Origin: Ichthyosporea sp. XGB-2017a
Lineage: Eukaryota > Opisthokonta > Ichthyosporea
DNA length: 60,435 bases
Assembly (NCBI GenBank): GCA_002811675.1
Contig: PDIM01000023.1
Span: forward strand, 1 to 60,435
Direction: 5' to 3'
A program made the position numbers and the translations under genes. Below the pieces are notes generated by a model that was not told the DNA's origin, searched no databases, and saw nothing but the letters and a program-made list of their open reading frames with translations. Positions within the stretch are counted from its first letter, which is position 1. The number at the start of each line of letters is the position of its first letter. Positions 24,352-36,952 of the stretch are shown in pieces.

Positions 24352-24789
24352 ATGGATGATTTGGGATGTGATTTTGATGCTCTTCTTCATTTAGAGGAAG
24401 ATTTCTATAGGGACGGAGAAAAGGAGGGCGTGGAAGCGGGGATTAAGCAGGGTAATAAAGAAGGGTTTGTTTTTGGATTGACCTATGGGGCAGAGATTGG
24501 GTGTGAAATAGGATATTATGAGGGTTTCTGTAGATGCTGGGTTCATATTCTTAAAGAGAATGAAGGCTATGTAAAGGGGAGGGAAAGGGCTTTGAAATTG
24601 CTAAATCAACTTTTGGAAATTGTTCAATCGATTAAAATGAGCAATAATTCTGAAACTGAAGTAGACAGTGACTATGCTCCCAAAAAGTTAATTGAAAAGG
24701 CAAGAGCAAAGTCTCGCCACATTAACGCTCTACTGAAGGGATGGGTTGCCGAGCGTGCAGAAGTCGTTAATGAAGATGTAAGCTTTTGA
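24352..24789 (+). CDS. LTO1: LTO1 (ORAOV1), adaptor for ABCE1 iron-sulfur maturation
   Basis: Single exon, 145 residues. The hallmark deca-GX3 repeat is visible: DGEKEGVEAGIKQGNKEG, then GLTYGAEIGCEIGYYEGF. LTO1 with YAE1 links the cytosolic iron-sulfur assembly targeting complex to the ribosome-recycling ATPase ABCE1/Rli1. The protein ends VSF, fitting the aromatic C-terminal signal read by that targeting complex; human ends LSF. The middle and C-terminal region is helical and charged. Confidence 0.88.
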   Translation: MDDLGCDFDALLHLEEDFYRDGEKEGVEAGIKQGNKEGFVFGLTYGAEIGCEIGYYEGFCRCWVHILKENEGYVKGRERALKLLNQLLEIVQSIKMSNNSETEVDSDYAPKKLIEKARAKSRHINALLKGWVAERAEVVNEDVSF

Positions 24790-24968
24790 TTCCGTCAGTG
24801 CTTGCGCAAAAGTACCAACAAATACGCATATAAAACTAAAATCTTCACTCTCACTTAAGAAAACCAATGTTGAAATCCGAGCTAGTCTTTATTTGCAATT
24901 GACAATTCGCTTACATTGTGGCTTAGTACCGCATTTCGTTCAATGTGCCCGCTGAGCTTCAATTTTAG

Positions 24969-27900
24969 TTACACTCGCAATGAGCTGCGAGCCTTTTCTA
25001 GTATATCTTTTTGAACTTTTGGATAATTGGGATCCTGCTGCAATATCAAGTGACACACATCTATCGCGTCAGTGTACCGCTTTGCCTTCAAATAGTTGAA
25101 TGCCAGGCGGAAACCAACAGTTGTATTGGTTTGTTGATCGTAATTCCACGCATCTTTGTAATGGTCTGCTGCATCTTTGTAGGCCTGTTCCTTTTCCATA
25201 ATAAATCCCATCAACTCACTTGCCTTTCCACACGACTTATTGTACTGCAAGCATTTTTTGAGCAACTCTTGGGCGAGATCAAATTTTCCTGACTGAATGT
25301 ACACATCGGCAAGAATGAGCCACGATTTTTCTAGGTCTTCTGCGTCTGCTCCAGTCCAATCCATTTTAGCTAGTCTCTTCAATTGATTTCGGGCCCTAGG
25401 AACCTGTTTCAAAATAATGTAAGCGTTTGCCATTCCAAGCAATGCTGGTACAGATTCCCGCTCTGAGCTTAGTATTTCCATAAACTTACTCAAGGCTTTT
25501 TCTACATTTTCTTTTGCTTTTGAGGCCATCAATATTTTGCATTCTAGAATTTCAGTCTCCGTAGACTTTGTTCTCATTTTGAGTTCTTTTACGAGCTTTT
25601 CAGCAGTCTTGACTGCAAACATTTCAGTTTCTCCTTTTGATTGTTCTTCACTACCACTTGATCCTCCCTCAAGGGCTTCACTTCCGAGAGTTGATTTATC
25701 TGGGTTCAGGCAGAGTTCGATCATTTTTACGATTGCACGATCTCCCCATTCAGCATCCTTTCGTGCTATATTAAAATACTTGATTGCTTGATTAGGTTTG
25801 TTAACGTACCGTGCCTGAAGACCACGGCAGTAATTAAGCCCAGGTTCAATAGCTGCTCGAGGACAAGCCTTTTCGGCTTCTTTAAGAAAAGACTCGACTT
25901 GCTCCATATGCCCTGCTCTCCATGACAGCTCCATGAACTTTACCAGTGCCTCATAATTATTTGACTTTCGCTCCAACAGCTGCTTGAAATAATGAATTGC
26001 GGATTCATATTCATTTTTCTTGAACAGGCAATCGGCTATGATCAGTGTGGCTTCATCACTTTCTTTGTTGATGCTTAATAACTGCTCGCATTGCTGCTCG
26101 CATAGTGACAGATCATGCTTGTCCAGATACACTTTTGCAAGAGCAATCATTGACTTCCAATGGGTAGGAAGATGCTGCAGAGCTTCCTGGTAGAAAGATA
26201 TGGCTTTATCCGTATCTCGTATCATGGCCATTTCATAAAGTTGCCCAAGCATATACATAATGTCTGCCCCAAGATATTTCTGGGATTTTACAAGATCTGG
26301 TTTCTCAAGACTTGCTTTTGCTATCACTCTATTTTGGAGTTCTCGACATTGAGTATATGCATCTGACGCTGCGGTTAGTTCACCTTGCTTTTTATACATA
26401 CTTGCCAACAAAAAAAGGAGCTTCACAACTGCAATTAAGCTTTCGAGCTTATTTCCCCTAAGTTCTTCCACTGACTTTTTTATGCACGCTTCGGCGTCAG
26501 AATACCTCTTTAGCTTAATGTAAAGCTCTGCCAGATCACACTGTATTGCTGTTTGCATACCCTTTCCTTCGGATTTCGCACTCTCCAGAGCCCCTTCGTA
26601 ATAGCTTATAGCTCGTGAGTAGTCATGAATCTGAACAAGAGCTTGCCCTAATTTTGTCGCAAGAGAGCCTTCTTCGGGGTTCTGCTTAAGAGCTGCTTCA
26701 TAAGTAGATATGGCCATCTCTGGTTCACTAATGCTCATATATGCGTCTCCAAGAAGAATATATGTATTTGCAGAAGGAAACGTGTCAACAAGATCCCTAT
26801 AGCATTTTGCATACATACGTGTATCTTTTCTATACTTCAAATAAACGTCAGCGGCTTTTGCTTTTGCGTTGATGTAATACGGTTTATCGGGCGTAATTGC
26901 GTCCAACAGAGATAGTGCATTTTCGACATCATTTTTGCTCAGGTATAGATCTGCATTGGCTATGCTAATTCGAACTTCTTCAGCAGTCCCAGAAAATTCT
27001 TGCAAAGCTTGCTGCATGACTGATACTGCCTCATGATAGTGGTCAAGGATACGGTGAATATCCACAAGTTCCAAGTATATCGCTGCTTTATCTCCCAGTC
27101 CACTACCCGAGGACCCCCTTTTCTTTTGCAAGCTAAGGGCGGTCTTCATTGTTGCCAGAGCATCTTCATACTTGCCAGTGTTTTTTAATATTTTACCGGA
27201 AACAAGATGATATGTAGGGGAGTTTTTTATCTCAAAATTTGAAGCCAGTGCAGTTCCAAGAGCCTCATTTGCGCCATCATAATTGCCTTCCGACATCATA
27301 ATTTCCGCCATAAGAAGATGGCCTACATTAGAAAATATTTTCATCCGTTAGGTATTCAATGTCTCAAAACCAAAAAAAAAAGAGAGGGGGAACCAAACTT
27401 ACCTTCCGATAGAGATTTATCGTTTTCAAGACAGCGCTTGAGACAAGAATGTGCCGCCGTGATATCACTGGCAAGATATTTAAGTCTTGAGAGCAAGTAC
27501 AGGGCTTTTAAACTCCCGGGGCACACAGCAATAAGTTTTTCAAGTAAAGCCGAAGCAGTTTTCAACTGCGCAGGGATGGGTTCGCCCTCTGTTACCTTTT
27601 CTGAGGGCAAAAAAAGAAAATAATGTTTAACGCACTCAATAACAAAGTCAGGGTTTAGTGCTGTGTAAAAATCGTATCCAAGTGGTATTTTTTTAAGTGA
27701 AGAAAAATGAAGCTCTGAAGCTTGTTGGATCAGGCTAAGTGACCTTGCCGAATCTTTGCTTTTCTTCCAAGCAAGCAATGAGGTCAAGTACGAAAGTTCT
27801 GGAGACATTCCTATTGATACTTGTATTTCATTAAGAAACTCCAATTGTTGTTCTGCGTCGTCCAAATCGTTATTAAAAATTTGACACTTGATGACCCCGT

Positions 27901-29002
27901 GTACTGGAGCAACCATTGCCGAATCCAAATTCATAGCTTTCTTATACAGTCTGGATGCGTCGTCAAGTTTGTCCATCATCAATTTCTGATACGCAATCTC
28001 ACAAACATACTCCGCGTTTTCTTGTTGTATTCCATAAGCCTTTTCAGCGAAAGCCAGAGTTGCTCTTAAAACAGCAGTATTTCTACCCGATAGCCTCGCA
28101 AAACACTGGGAGATTTTAAAGAAGACTTCAGCATTTTTGGGCTCGGTTCGTTCGACTATTTGCAATAAAGAATTCAGTCCTTCGCTTGCGCGGGTGTAGC
28201 TCCCTTCTCGGGCAAGCACTTGCAATATCTGGAGCTGATGAGCCTGTATAGAGTACGGATCGATAGATAAAGCTCTCTGAGCTGCCTCGGATGTTTGCTC
28301 CCAATCACCCTTGGAGAGATTTAGCAAAGCCTTCTCGATTAATGCAGGAACAAATGTTGAATTTGTAAGCACAATAATACTGCTTAAAATTTCAGCAGCT
28401 TGTTGAAAGTCTTTTCGTTGAACCTCCAGATATTTTGCTTTCCCCAGCAAACCATCAATGTCCTTCTGTCCAGACGAATTGCACGAGTCTTCAAACCATT
28501 TAATAGCTTTCTTTTTGTACGAGTCCCTTCCCGACATCATATCAATCCAACCTCTCAAAGAAAGCCCTTCGCTTGAGTTGGGGGACGTCTTCAAGAGTCT
28601 ATCGCAATAAACCTTTGCATTGTCAACATCTCCAGTATACAGGAGAAACTGTGCCGATATTAAAATGTCTCTTTCAGGGGCATTGGTTTCCAAAGATCTT
28701 AGTTTTTCTCTCAGCATATCAACTGCCTCTTTATCAACAAGTCTAGATTGTTCATGGCAATAAATCAAAGCCAAAGAAGAAGCAACTCCAACATCTAGTT
28801 TTTGAGCAAGCGAACTATAATCCCGCATTGCTTCAGGTATATTACCTCCCTTCACCTTACCAAAAGTCTTCCAAAATTGCATAGCAGGATCGTTGTTAAA
28901 CTTTCTAACATATTCCCCACTGACCGTAGCGGCAGTATTAAAAAAGCCATTGCGCAAGTAGTAGCTAATCTGGGAGGCGCAGAGCTCATAATCGGATGCC
29001 AT
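24969..29002 (-). CDS. TTC21B: Intraflagellar transport protein IFT139 (TTC21)
   Basis: Retrograde IFT-A subunit. Two exons, 27403-29002 and 24969-27322, give 1317 residues; human TTC21B has 1316. It is built almost wholly of tetratricopeptide repeats, for example YIKLKRYSDAEACIKKSVEEL, AISTYEAALKQNPEEGSLA and YESAIHYFKQLLERKSNN. The start is at MASDYELCASQISYYLRNGFF. The splice joins SLSEG to HLLMAEIMMSEG in phase. With the tektin near 53 kb this shows the organism builds a motile cilium or flagellum at some stage. Confidence 0.95.
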
Positions 29003-29592
29003 TTTCAAATTGTAAAATGTCAAGAATATCTTTAGAGAGATTTAAGCAAATACAAAGACCCCTCGACGAATGGAATTCAATCCACACGTATAAAAAGAAA
29101 CTGAGTTTCAAACTTGTCTACCAGAACCAGCAGGGAGTTGCAACTTGCAAGTTGACTTGAGTTTTCTGGCACAAAAAGGAATTTTTTCTTTTTAAAAATT
29201 CCCTTGAGGGGATTGGTATTATAATTTCCCTGACAACGAGGACAGAACGAAGGGATAGGGTAGGGTTATGGCAGTTCTTAGGGTTATGTTTATCAATCAA
29301 TATTATAATGCGCGTGGAGGGCACGGATTGGCTGCGGGTTTTACAGCTTTTGGTGCTGCAGAGGTTGTCGCTTTTCCTTTTGTCCGGCCCTTCTTTCTGG
29401 TCGGTGTGTTATGGTTAATTTTTCCTAAAGGGACAAGTGTGTGTGTGTGTTATTACATAAAGAGTACAATGTGTGTTAAAGAGAAGAGTACAGTAGAGTA
29501 GAGTAGATTTTAATTCCCTGATTATCATACAGTATCTTGTAGTGAATTAGTCTGAAGCCTTTCTTGTTTGTTTTGGTTTGCTGTGAAATACT
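29003..29592. promoter_or_regulatory. Divergent promoter IFT139/SEC61B
   Basis: Outward-facing genes about 590 nt apart. Contains AGGGTTA-type words near 29262-29285 and a short (TG)n near 29438. No confirmed element. Confidence 0.4.
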
Positions 29593-30310
29593 ATGGTAAG
29601 TGTTTGATGAAACGCCCCTTTCGTGTGGGAGGGATGCTATTATGGTCCCTGAGTTACTTGTTAAATGATCGGGGAAGATGAGGGGGAGGAGGAAAGGCAG
29701 TAGCAGGAGGGAGGGGCTTGGCGGCTATAAAGGTGTAAACTCCGACCCGTAATCACGTTTTTGAGCGTCGAGAGAATTGCGTAGCCTCCATTGAGTCGGA
29801 AGAATGTAAAATATTGTGCGAAAAACGCTCGAACTTATTCGACAAGTGCACTTCTGTAGTCGTACGCTTAAATAATGACTACAGGGTGATGGTCTTGTCT
29901 GGGGAATGTTTTGAATTATGGGGGATCTTATACGTCACTTTATTTCTTACACATTACAATGTACGATTTGCTAACTTTTCTATTTCTTTTGTGCCATTAA
30001 TTGCAGTCTGGAGTTCCTCGTCAACGTAAAGCCGGTGGTGGTCAGGCTACTGGCTCATCCGGTATGCTTAGATTCTATACTGAGGATTCCCCAGGGTTGA
30101 GAGTGTATGTATAGTTCTGAGTACTTATTTCATTGTGTTTTTCTGGTGGACTAATCAGAATTTATATATTGTTTGATATTTTTTTTTGTCCATCTTCATG
30201 AACTTGATATTATGCTACATAGTGGGCCTGTTCCTGTCTTGGTTTTGAGCTTGCTTTTTATTGGATCTGTTTTCATTCTTCATATTTGGGGCAAATACAG
30301 CAGATCTTAA
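29593..30310 (+). CDS. SEC61B: SEC61 translocon beta subunit
   Basis: Tail-anchored subunit of the ER protein-conducting channel. Three exons: 29593-29595 (the ATG alone), 30007-30104 and 30223-30310, giving 62 residues. The second exon encodes [20 protein letters not shown] followed by [13 protein letters not shown]. The third encodes the anchor [15 protein letters not shown] and ends [10 protein letters not shown], almost as in animals. The N-terminus is shorter than the 96-residue human protein. The start-codon exon is inferred: ATG is followed at once by GTAAGT, and the second exon lacks any upstream in-frame ATG after its acceptor. Confidence 0.9.
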
Positions 30311-31339
30311 ACTATTGAATAGGTTTTCTGTAACTATAGTTAATTGTTAAAGAGGGAACATTCGAATAATAAACTGAGTCGTCTTATAGTTCGGGCAATT
30401 CACAGTCACAAGCCATTTGTTCTGTGTTCATTCATTCTCTTGGATTTTGAATTATTTTATTTGCACTATTTAAAGGTTGTGCTGACTAGTGCTTATTTAA
30501 AAATTACACTCTCACAGAACTACACTCTCAAATGGATCGCTAATATTTCTACTTTTGTGCGAGTGAACATCATTTAAACAACGCACATTGAGCTCTTTTC
30601 TCGGTTCTACAAAATAAAAACTGTGTTCAAGGAATTACCCGTAACTCGTAAGGATTGGATTGCTCAAAAGCAGTAGTCTGGGGTCTGGGTACCCTGGCAA
30701 GTGGAAGCTTTACACAGTGCAGAAGCCGGAGGGTTCTCTCACAAGTGTCTGTACAGAGCCTGCACTCTTTATTAGAGTACAGGGGAGAGCACAGAAGTCA
30801 CCTGCAGTATGCGTCAGTTCAAGAAGCGGTTGGACCTTGAGCCAGGTAGTGTGCAGTACAGCCAGTGAGGCGCGAGCGCACAGGCCGCAGGGAGGGTTCC
30901 TTTCTTTATTTTTTACACCAAAAGTGAAACATTGCTGTGAAGATAAGTTGTAACTCAATCGCAATTTTGCGTTACTGGCGGGTGGCGGCAAGGCTCCTTG
31001 GTGGCGGCTGGCCGGGCCGCCTTTTTGACTTTTCCTTTTTTTCTTCTACCCTTTTCTGCTGGCTTTTTTTCGGTTTTCTGCTGCTGAAGTTTGTTAAAGC
31101 AAATCCATAGTTCTTCTAATCTTCTTGTTCTGGCTGTGTGTGTGGTTCGGCCATTGTTCGGATTTATTTAGTCAGCGAGGATCTGCTGTGTAGTTAGTGT
31201 AGGCAGGCCATTGATAGTTTATATACTGTTCTGGAGCATGGTGTAGCGCCAAACAACTCGACCAACTGATTGGTTAGAAATTGTACCTATCATCTGCCAA
31301 TCTACTTTGTATTATATATCTTCACTCCTCCATTGAAAA
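30311..31339. other. Intergenic
   Basis: About 1 kb between two plus-strand genes. GC-richer patches occur near 30690-30900 and 30975-31020. Small overlapping frames on both strands have no recognisable domain. Confidence 0.45.
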
Positions 31340-34300
31340 ATGAAAAATAAGAGTGCAAAGGCTAGCCTAGGTGAGGTTAAATCTTTGAATGAAAAGAGTG
31401 CTCCCGCCTCAGAAGAGGAAAGAGGTAGGTTAAAATTCCTTGTAGAGCACATTGGTGTTGTTTTACCGAGGCTCATTTAGTTTGTATTTCTCTTTGCTTT
31501 CTTAGAACTCTATTTCCTAGTGTGTCATTTCTTGGGCGGGGGTCCTTGCTCGAGTGCTGCTAATATTTTAAAGAAGGAACTGGTGGAAAATGACCTTCTT
31601 CCTTCAAAGCGGAATTGGAAAGGCGAACCTGTGCCAGTTTCGTACGAAGAAATGGTAAGCTTTGTAGCTGTTAAGAAAGAAAGTAAGGTAGCTACGTGCT
31701 TAAACGAATGGGTGTGTCTTCTTTTGTTTTTTGCTGATGTGGGTGTTAGGTAGAGGAGAACAGGCACATAGAGTCTCATCATTTGTTTAACCTTTGTGAA
31801 AAGCTAAAGGGTCTTGTTGATAAAGATTGCCCAGGGCCTCTAGAAAGTCACTCTTCGACAACATTGCTAGGAAAATATGGTAATTCTTTGCTAAGAAAGT
31901 CCAAGGGCGAATCTGATATTCGTCGTAATTTGGCAAAAGGGGTTTTTGGTGGGGCTAGTTGTAAGGCAGGGGCCAAAAAAAAAATGCTAATGAAAAGTCC
32001 TTCAGTGATGCTATGTCGTGAGCTTGGGATGGGGAACGTGGAGGCTGTTGTGAGAAAAAAATGCAAATTGTTTGAAAAGTTCTCTCCGGCGTACAGTATA
32101 TTGGGACACAAAGACGCACCTTATTGCTTTACGTTTGACCAAACCGGCGATTTGTTTATTACTGGTGCAGACGATTTTCTTATAAAGGTATGGAATACTC
32201 ATGAAGGCAGTCTGATAGGCACCCTTAGAGGCCACCGAAGCGTCATAAGTGATATTGCTGTCAGCTATTGCAATCGCTTTTTGGCTACTGCCGGAAATGA
32301 TAGGATTATTCGTATTTGGAGTTTAACAACCTTGGAACCGCTTGCCGTGCTCTCTGGTCATGAATGTACGTCGCTTACGTCTGTGCACTTTTCTCCTGCA
32401 ATCAACGGTCCATTTCAATTTGTTTTGTCTACTGGGAATGATGGAACTTGTCGATTATGGAAATATGATGGTGAAAAGGCTAAATTTAGCACGAAACCTA
32501 TTGTTTTTGACGCAAGGAGCTTAAACAAAGATGCAGCATTGTGCAGTGCGTTTAGTCCAAGTGGAAACTACTTTGTGTGCGGATCGAATGATAATATAGT
32601 TCGCTTCTATGATATTAGTCCCGGGCCTCCTGTATGTACAAGCTTGCTACTTGGGCACACAGAACAGATAACGTCGATATTTTATTCAAACAAGGGTGAT
32701 CGATTTGCTACGGGTTCTTGGGATGGTACTGCAAAAGTATGGCATAAGGAGAAGGGAAAGTGGTTTGTATTGGATATTGACATGCGGATGCGACTTGTAG
32801 ATGGGAAGGAAGAAATGTCCACGATAACAGCTAAACAAGCTAGGGTGCTCATGATGAGTTTTAGTAACGAGGATAAGTTTCTTTTGACCTGCGTTCGAGA
32901 CGGGACAATAAGGGTATGGGACTCTTTCACGGGAAAACTCCTGAATGTTCTTGTAGGCCACAAGAGCGAAGAAATTTATTGCTTGGGATGCCATCCTCAT
33001 GAAAAAAGCGTTATATTTTCAGCTGGCCTTGATGGCCAGGTAATTATTTGGGACTTTTACAAAGGAGAAATCTTAAACTCGTTCCATTCGAGTGATGAAA
33101 ACGTAATTCCAACTATACCGTTTGTGGAGGGTACATGGAGCCCCGATGGGTTATCATTTGCTGTTACCGATGGAGCAGGTACGATACATATGTATAGCTT
33201 TGATAAAAGTGTGAATCGCGACGCACCCAAAGAGCAATTCTTTCAGACGGACTACAGCCCTTTTATACTGGATGCTCAGCTTAATGTGCTTGACGAGTCG
33301 ACTCAGCAGCCACCTCATCTTTTAACACCTCAGATTCTTGTGAATGCTAATGGTGGCTCTCTGGATGCTGTATATCAGAGTGCTGATTCTGTCCGCCAGT
33401 GTATGAGAAAAGCGTGCTGTGGACTTCAAAAGGGCGAAATCTCAATGCTTGAAGCTACAAGAAAAGCGGTTGGTGACATTGAAAGCGGTGAATGTAAAGT
33501 CATTGGAAATTATGAGCATTATTTGCCTGCATGTGCTCATGGACTTGGAGAAGATATCGTAGAGAATGGGAAAACCTTTACAGTGGCAACTTCAAGTAAA
33601 AAGACCGGACCAAGGAAAGGGCGACGCAGAAAGAACGAAATTGCTAGCGAACAAATGCAAATAGAAAAAGTAGAGCAGATTGAACCTGCTATTGCTAGTC
33701 TTCCGAGCTCTCCTGATTGTTCTGAGGATGAAGATGAAGATTGGACAGCTCAATCAAGCTCAGACGAAGATAGCTCTGAAGATTTCAGTGACTTTTCTGA
33801 TGACAGTAGCAGTAACGGCGGTGAGGAAACCACCCGGAAGAGTAGCCCTTCAAAGCGGGGTAAACAGAGACGTGTAAAGCAGCTATCATACGCAGAAGAT
33901 TCAGATGATGATGGCCGCCGTGATGGAGGGTCACATTCTCAATTTGATTATCTCCAGAACTTGCGGGATAAAAAGCTCGTTAAGTGCCCTAGTACCTCCG
34001 GACGGGCCAAGAAAAAAGCCGAAAAAAGGACTAGTAGACTTCAAAGGGCAAATGAAGACGTTAGGAATTGGAACGAGTATGTGCCACATGAGTGGGTGTT
34101 AAGAGAAACTCAGGAAGGGCAGCCATTTGTACCCCAGATTGGTGATGAAGTAGTGTATATTCTCGAAGCTCATAAATTCTACGTTAAGCATTCAAAGATC
34201 CCTATGAAAGAACGAAAACTTCCGTGGTGCATTGATGACCTTGAACTGAAGGAAGTAGAAAATTGCAAAGTCATCGATGTCAAATATTTTAAATTTCCGA

Positions 34301-35628
34301 AATCTCCATTGACATACGCTAATGTTAAGTTAGAAGTACCTGATAAAGATGACTGGGAAGTTAAGAAGACAAAATCTAAAAAGGGTAAAGAAAAAATGGT
34401 TAGCCGTAAGCCTTCCACATCTTCCGGTAAAAGTTTTTGTGTCATTTATAATGATGAAGAGAATGTCCCAGGATTTATGGTTGACCGTTTCAAATATGAT
34501 ATGTCTGTGGAATATCCATGGAAAGTTGGCTTGAGGGTAAAGTCATTTATGGATGGCAATTGGCACTGTGGCGTCCTGAAGTCGTTGGATGCCAACGTAT
34601 TAAGCACGTTTAACTGTTTTAAGATAAAATGGGATGATGGTGGCAGCGTAGAATGTATTAGCCCCTGGGAGATCGAGAGTACTGAGTCTCAAATTACACA
34701 TTGTCCCATTTCGGCATATAACGAAATGCTTGGTGCATATGATGATCTTATTGAGTTTGTAGAGTGTTTGCAGGACGAACCTTGTGCTGCCCCGTTTGTA
34801 GGACCTGTTGATGGCAGTATGTACGAGACTTACTATATGGTCATATCTTATCCAATGGATCTGGGGAAAATCTTAAGAAGGTTAAAGAATAGATATTACC
34901 GCAGCAAGGCTTCCATTCTATTTGATATACGACACATTTCTAGAAATGCGTGTATGTATAATGAAAGTGACAGTATTATCAGCGTATGGGCCCAGTTTGT
35001 TAGTAGTGTGCTTGAAGAAGCAGCATTGGGAAATGCAAAGCGTCCTTTTAATGAATACATTAAAGAAAAGAGCACACACATAGATGCGTATTTTGCTGAT
35101 GCGCAAGCTGTTGAAGAGAGCATTTCTTACGAAGAAGATAGCTCTTTGGATGGTGAAGACGAGGAAGAGGGCGATCTGATAGTGAAGAGCAAGTGCAAGA
35201 AAAAAAGAAGAGTCGTGGATGATTCTTCCGATGAAGAAGTGAATATTGATGTTGAGAAAGTGGAGTTGAAAAATGACATAAAATCAGAGAGTCTTGGATC
35301 TGAAGAAAGCTTGTCGAAAAATTCTGTTGAAGAGGACAATCCCCCGAAGCGAAAGCGTGGTAGAGGGCGCCCCCCAAAAGCCTCAGCATCAAAGAAGATG
35401 AAATGCGAGGATCGTAAGGGTAAAGCACCAATTAGTTCCGTTCTGAGAAGGTCCAATTCTTCTACAACGAGAACATCCTTGAGAAAAAGGACGGAAGTAG
35501 TGAATGCACCTTCTGTTCGCCGCAGTCAGCGGGTCAAAGAGCCTTCTTCAACGTGTAAAGATAACGAGTCTTCAGACAAGAGTTGCGATTTTGACCCAGA
35601 ATCCGAAAATCTCGACTTGGCTTTGTAG
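31340..35628 (+). CDS. WD40-bromodomain protein of the PHIP/BRWD family
   Basis: Three exons, 31340-31424, 31506-31654 and 31750-35628, give 1370 residues. The N-terminus (ELYFLVCHFLGGGPC) matches PHIP/BRWD. About eight WD40 repeats span roughly 195-590 (HKDAPYCFTFDQTGDLFITG, LRGHRSVISDIAVSY). After an acidic SD-rich linker, a region near 855-1060 (PQIGDEVVYI, KVGLRVKSFMDG) resembles the cryptic Tudor of PHIP. One bromodomain lies near 1071-1170, with VISYPMDLGKI and the acetyl-lysine asparagine in CMYNES. An AT-hook-like RGRGRPPKA is near 1281. PHIP and BRWD bind methylated H3K4 and act with CUL4-DDB1; a second bromodomain is not seen here. Confidence 0.9.
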
Positions 35629-35648
35629 CGTATTGTTTATTTTGAGTG

Positions 35649-36614
35649 CTATATCTGATACTGCTTTAAAACTCGGTACATTTTTGGGTCTGACTCATAG
35701 ATTACATTCATATCTATCAAGTGGTTCACTGAGGCAATAATAAAATTTTTTGAAACGCCTTTAGTCTCATTTCTAGCAGCACACTCCTTCACAATACTGC
35801 CAAGAGGAACCCCCTTCACCGCGTAGTGTTCTTTTTCTAGAAGCGTTTGAATAAGTTCCAGCAAATTCTCAGCCACGTGTTCAACACTAACTAGTTCAAA
35901 AATATCCTTTCCTCGATCAATGTTCTTTAGGTAGCCATTCGCAATCAGTGACCGAAATGCTTTTTTGGCCAGCGCTGTGCACTGTTCAACACTACACGAA
36001 AGAATTTGTGCGAGGTTCTCCCTTGCAACAATCTCACTAAATGCAAAAGAACTTGTGCTTTGTTTCTTTAAATATGCCAATAGTGCCATAGACCTGTCAC
36101 TATCATTTATAAGTGTTTGCTCAAAAGCACTTGTTCCTTTTTTCACATCATACGGCAGATCATAGAAACACTGCTTACGATCCGCAATTTCAAGCCAGTG
36201 AAGCAATTCCTCATTTGGGTCTTTTTTCATGTCTATGGAACTTACACTTAGCTGAAACTCTTCACGATAAGTCGAAATCTTTCCAAGAATTGACACCAGA
36301 CTTCCAAGTAGGTCTTCATGAACCGAGCTTTTAAAGTCGCTATCTTCCCAAACAGTGCACACCAACACTCCACTCCCGTCATCAACAGCAACTGATGAAA
36401 ACTTTTCCTTGACATGAACGCCCACTACTGTGCCCATAATATGCACTTTTGTTAAGGGATGACATTTGTAAAAAAATATGTCGGGAATAAATGGATGACA
36501 CTTTAAAGAGAGTATATCACCAATAAAGAGCCTAGCATGGACCATCAACAACGGATCTAGTCCCATACGAGCAACACCCGCCCATTCGCTCTCTTCTTTC
36601 ACATCTTCCGGCAT
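35649..36614 (-). CDS. STN1: CST complex subunit STN1
   Basis: Single exon, 321 residues. STN1 (OBFC1) with CTC1 and TEN1 binds single-stranded DNA and promotes C-strand fill-in at telomeres through polymerase alpha-primase. The N-terminal OB-fold is clear: RLFIGDILSL, YKCHPLTKVHIMGTVVGV, then VDDGSGVLVCTVWEDS, at about 28-115. Two winged-helix segments follow (NLAQILSCSVEQCTALAKKA and the C-terminal VNHLIDMNVIYESDPKMYRV). Its 3' end lies about 20 nt from the convergent PHIP/BRWD-like gene. Confidence 0.9.
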   Translation of the reverse strand: MPEDVKEESEWAGVARMGLDPLLMVHARLFIGDILSLKCHPFIPDIFFYKCHPLTKVHIMGTVVGVHVKEKFSSVAVDDGSGVLVCTVWEDSDFKSSVHEDLLGSLVSILGKISTYREEFQLSVSSIDMKKDPNEELLHWLEIADRKQCFYDLPYDVKKGTSAFEQTLINDSDRSMALLAYLKKQSTSSFAFSEIVARENLAQILSCSVEQCTALAKKAFRSLIANGYLKNIDRGKDIFELVSVEHVAENLLELIQTLLEKEHYAVKGVPLGSIVKECAARNETKGVSKNFIIASVNHLIDMNVIYESDPKMYRVLKQYQI

Positions 36615-36906
36615 AACCGTTTCCTACCCATCGAAGCGAAGCCACCCCTCAACTACTAACTATCCGTCCATACTTTGGTAATCACTCCGAAACTCCCCCA
36701 CACACCAATCAAGCACCATCCACCGCATTGGTTGGTAATCACACACACCCCATGTACAGCTTGTTGTTATGGTTCCTCTGGCACAGTAATATCCCTAAAC
36801 TACACACCTTTGGGCGATTAGGGCTACAGAGTACAGACTACAGGTGGCTTGACCGCATGGGGATTGAGGACTTCTTGCGGTATGCGTCGTAACATGATCG
36901 AGATGG

Positions 36907-36952
<46 letters not shown>

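Noticed and set aside
25011-29035. Several 60-100-residue plus-strand frames opposite IFT139
   Set aside because: They are shadows of a 1317-residue TPR protein; no independent motif or splice support.
30655-30991. Overlapping 60-97-residue frames on both strands in a GC-richer patch
   Set aside because: Open on several frames at once because of composition; no domain, no splice logic.
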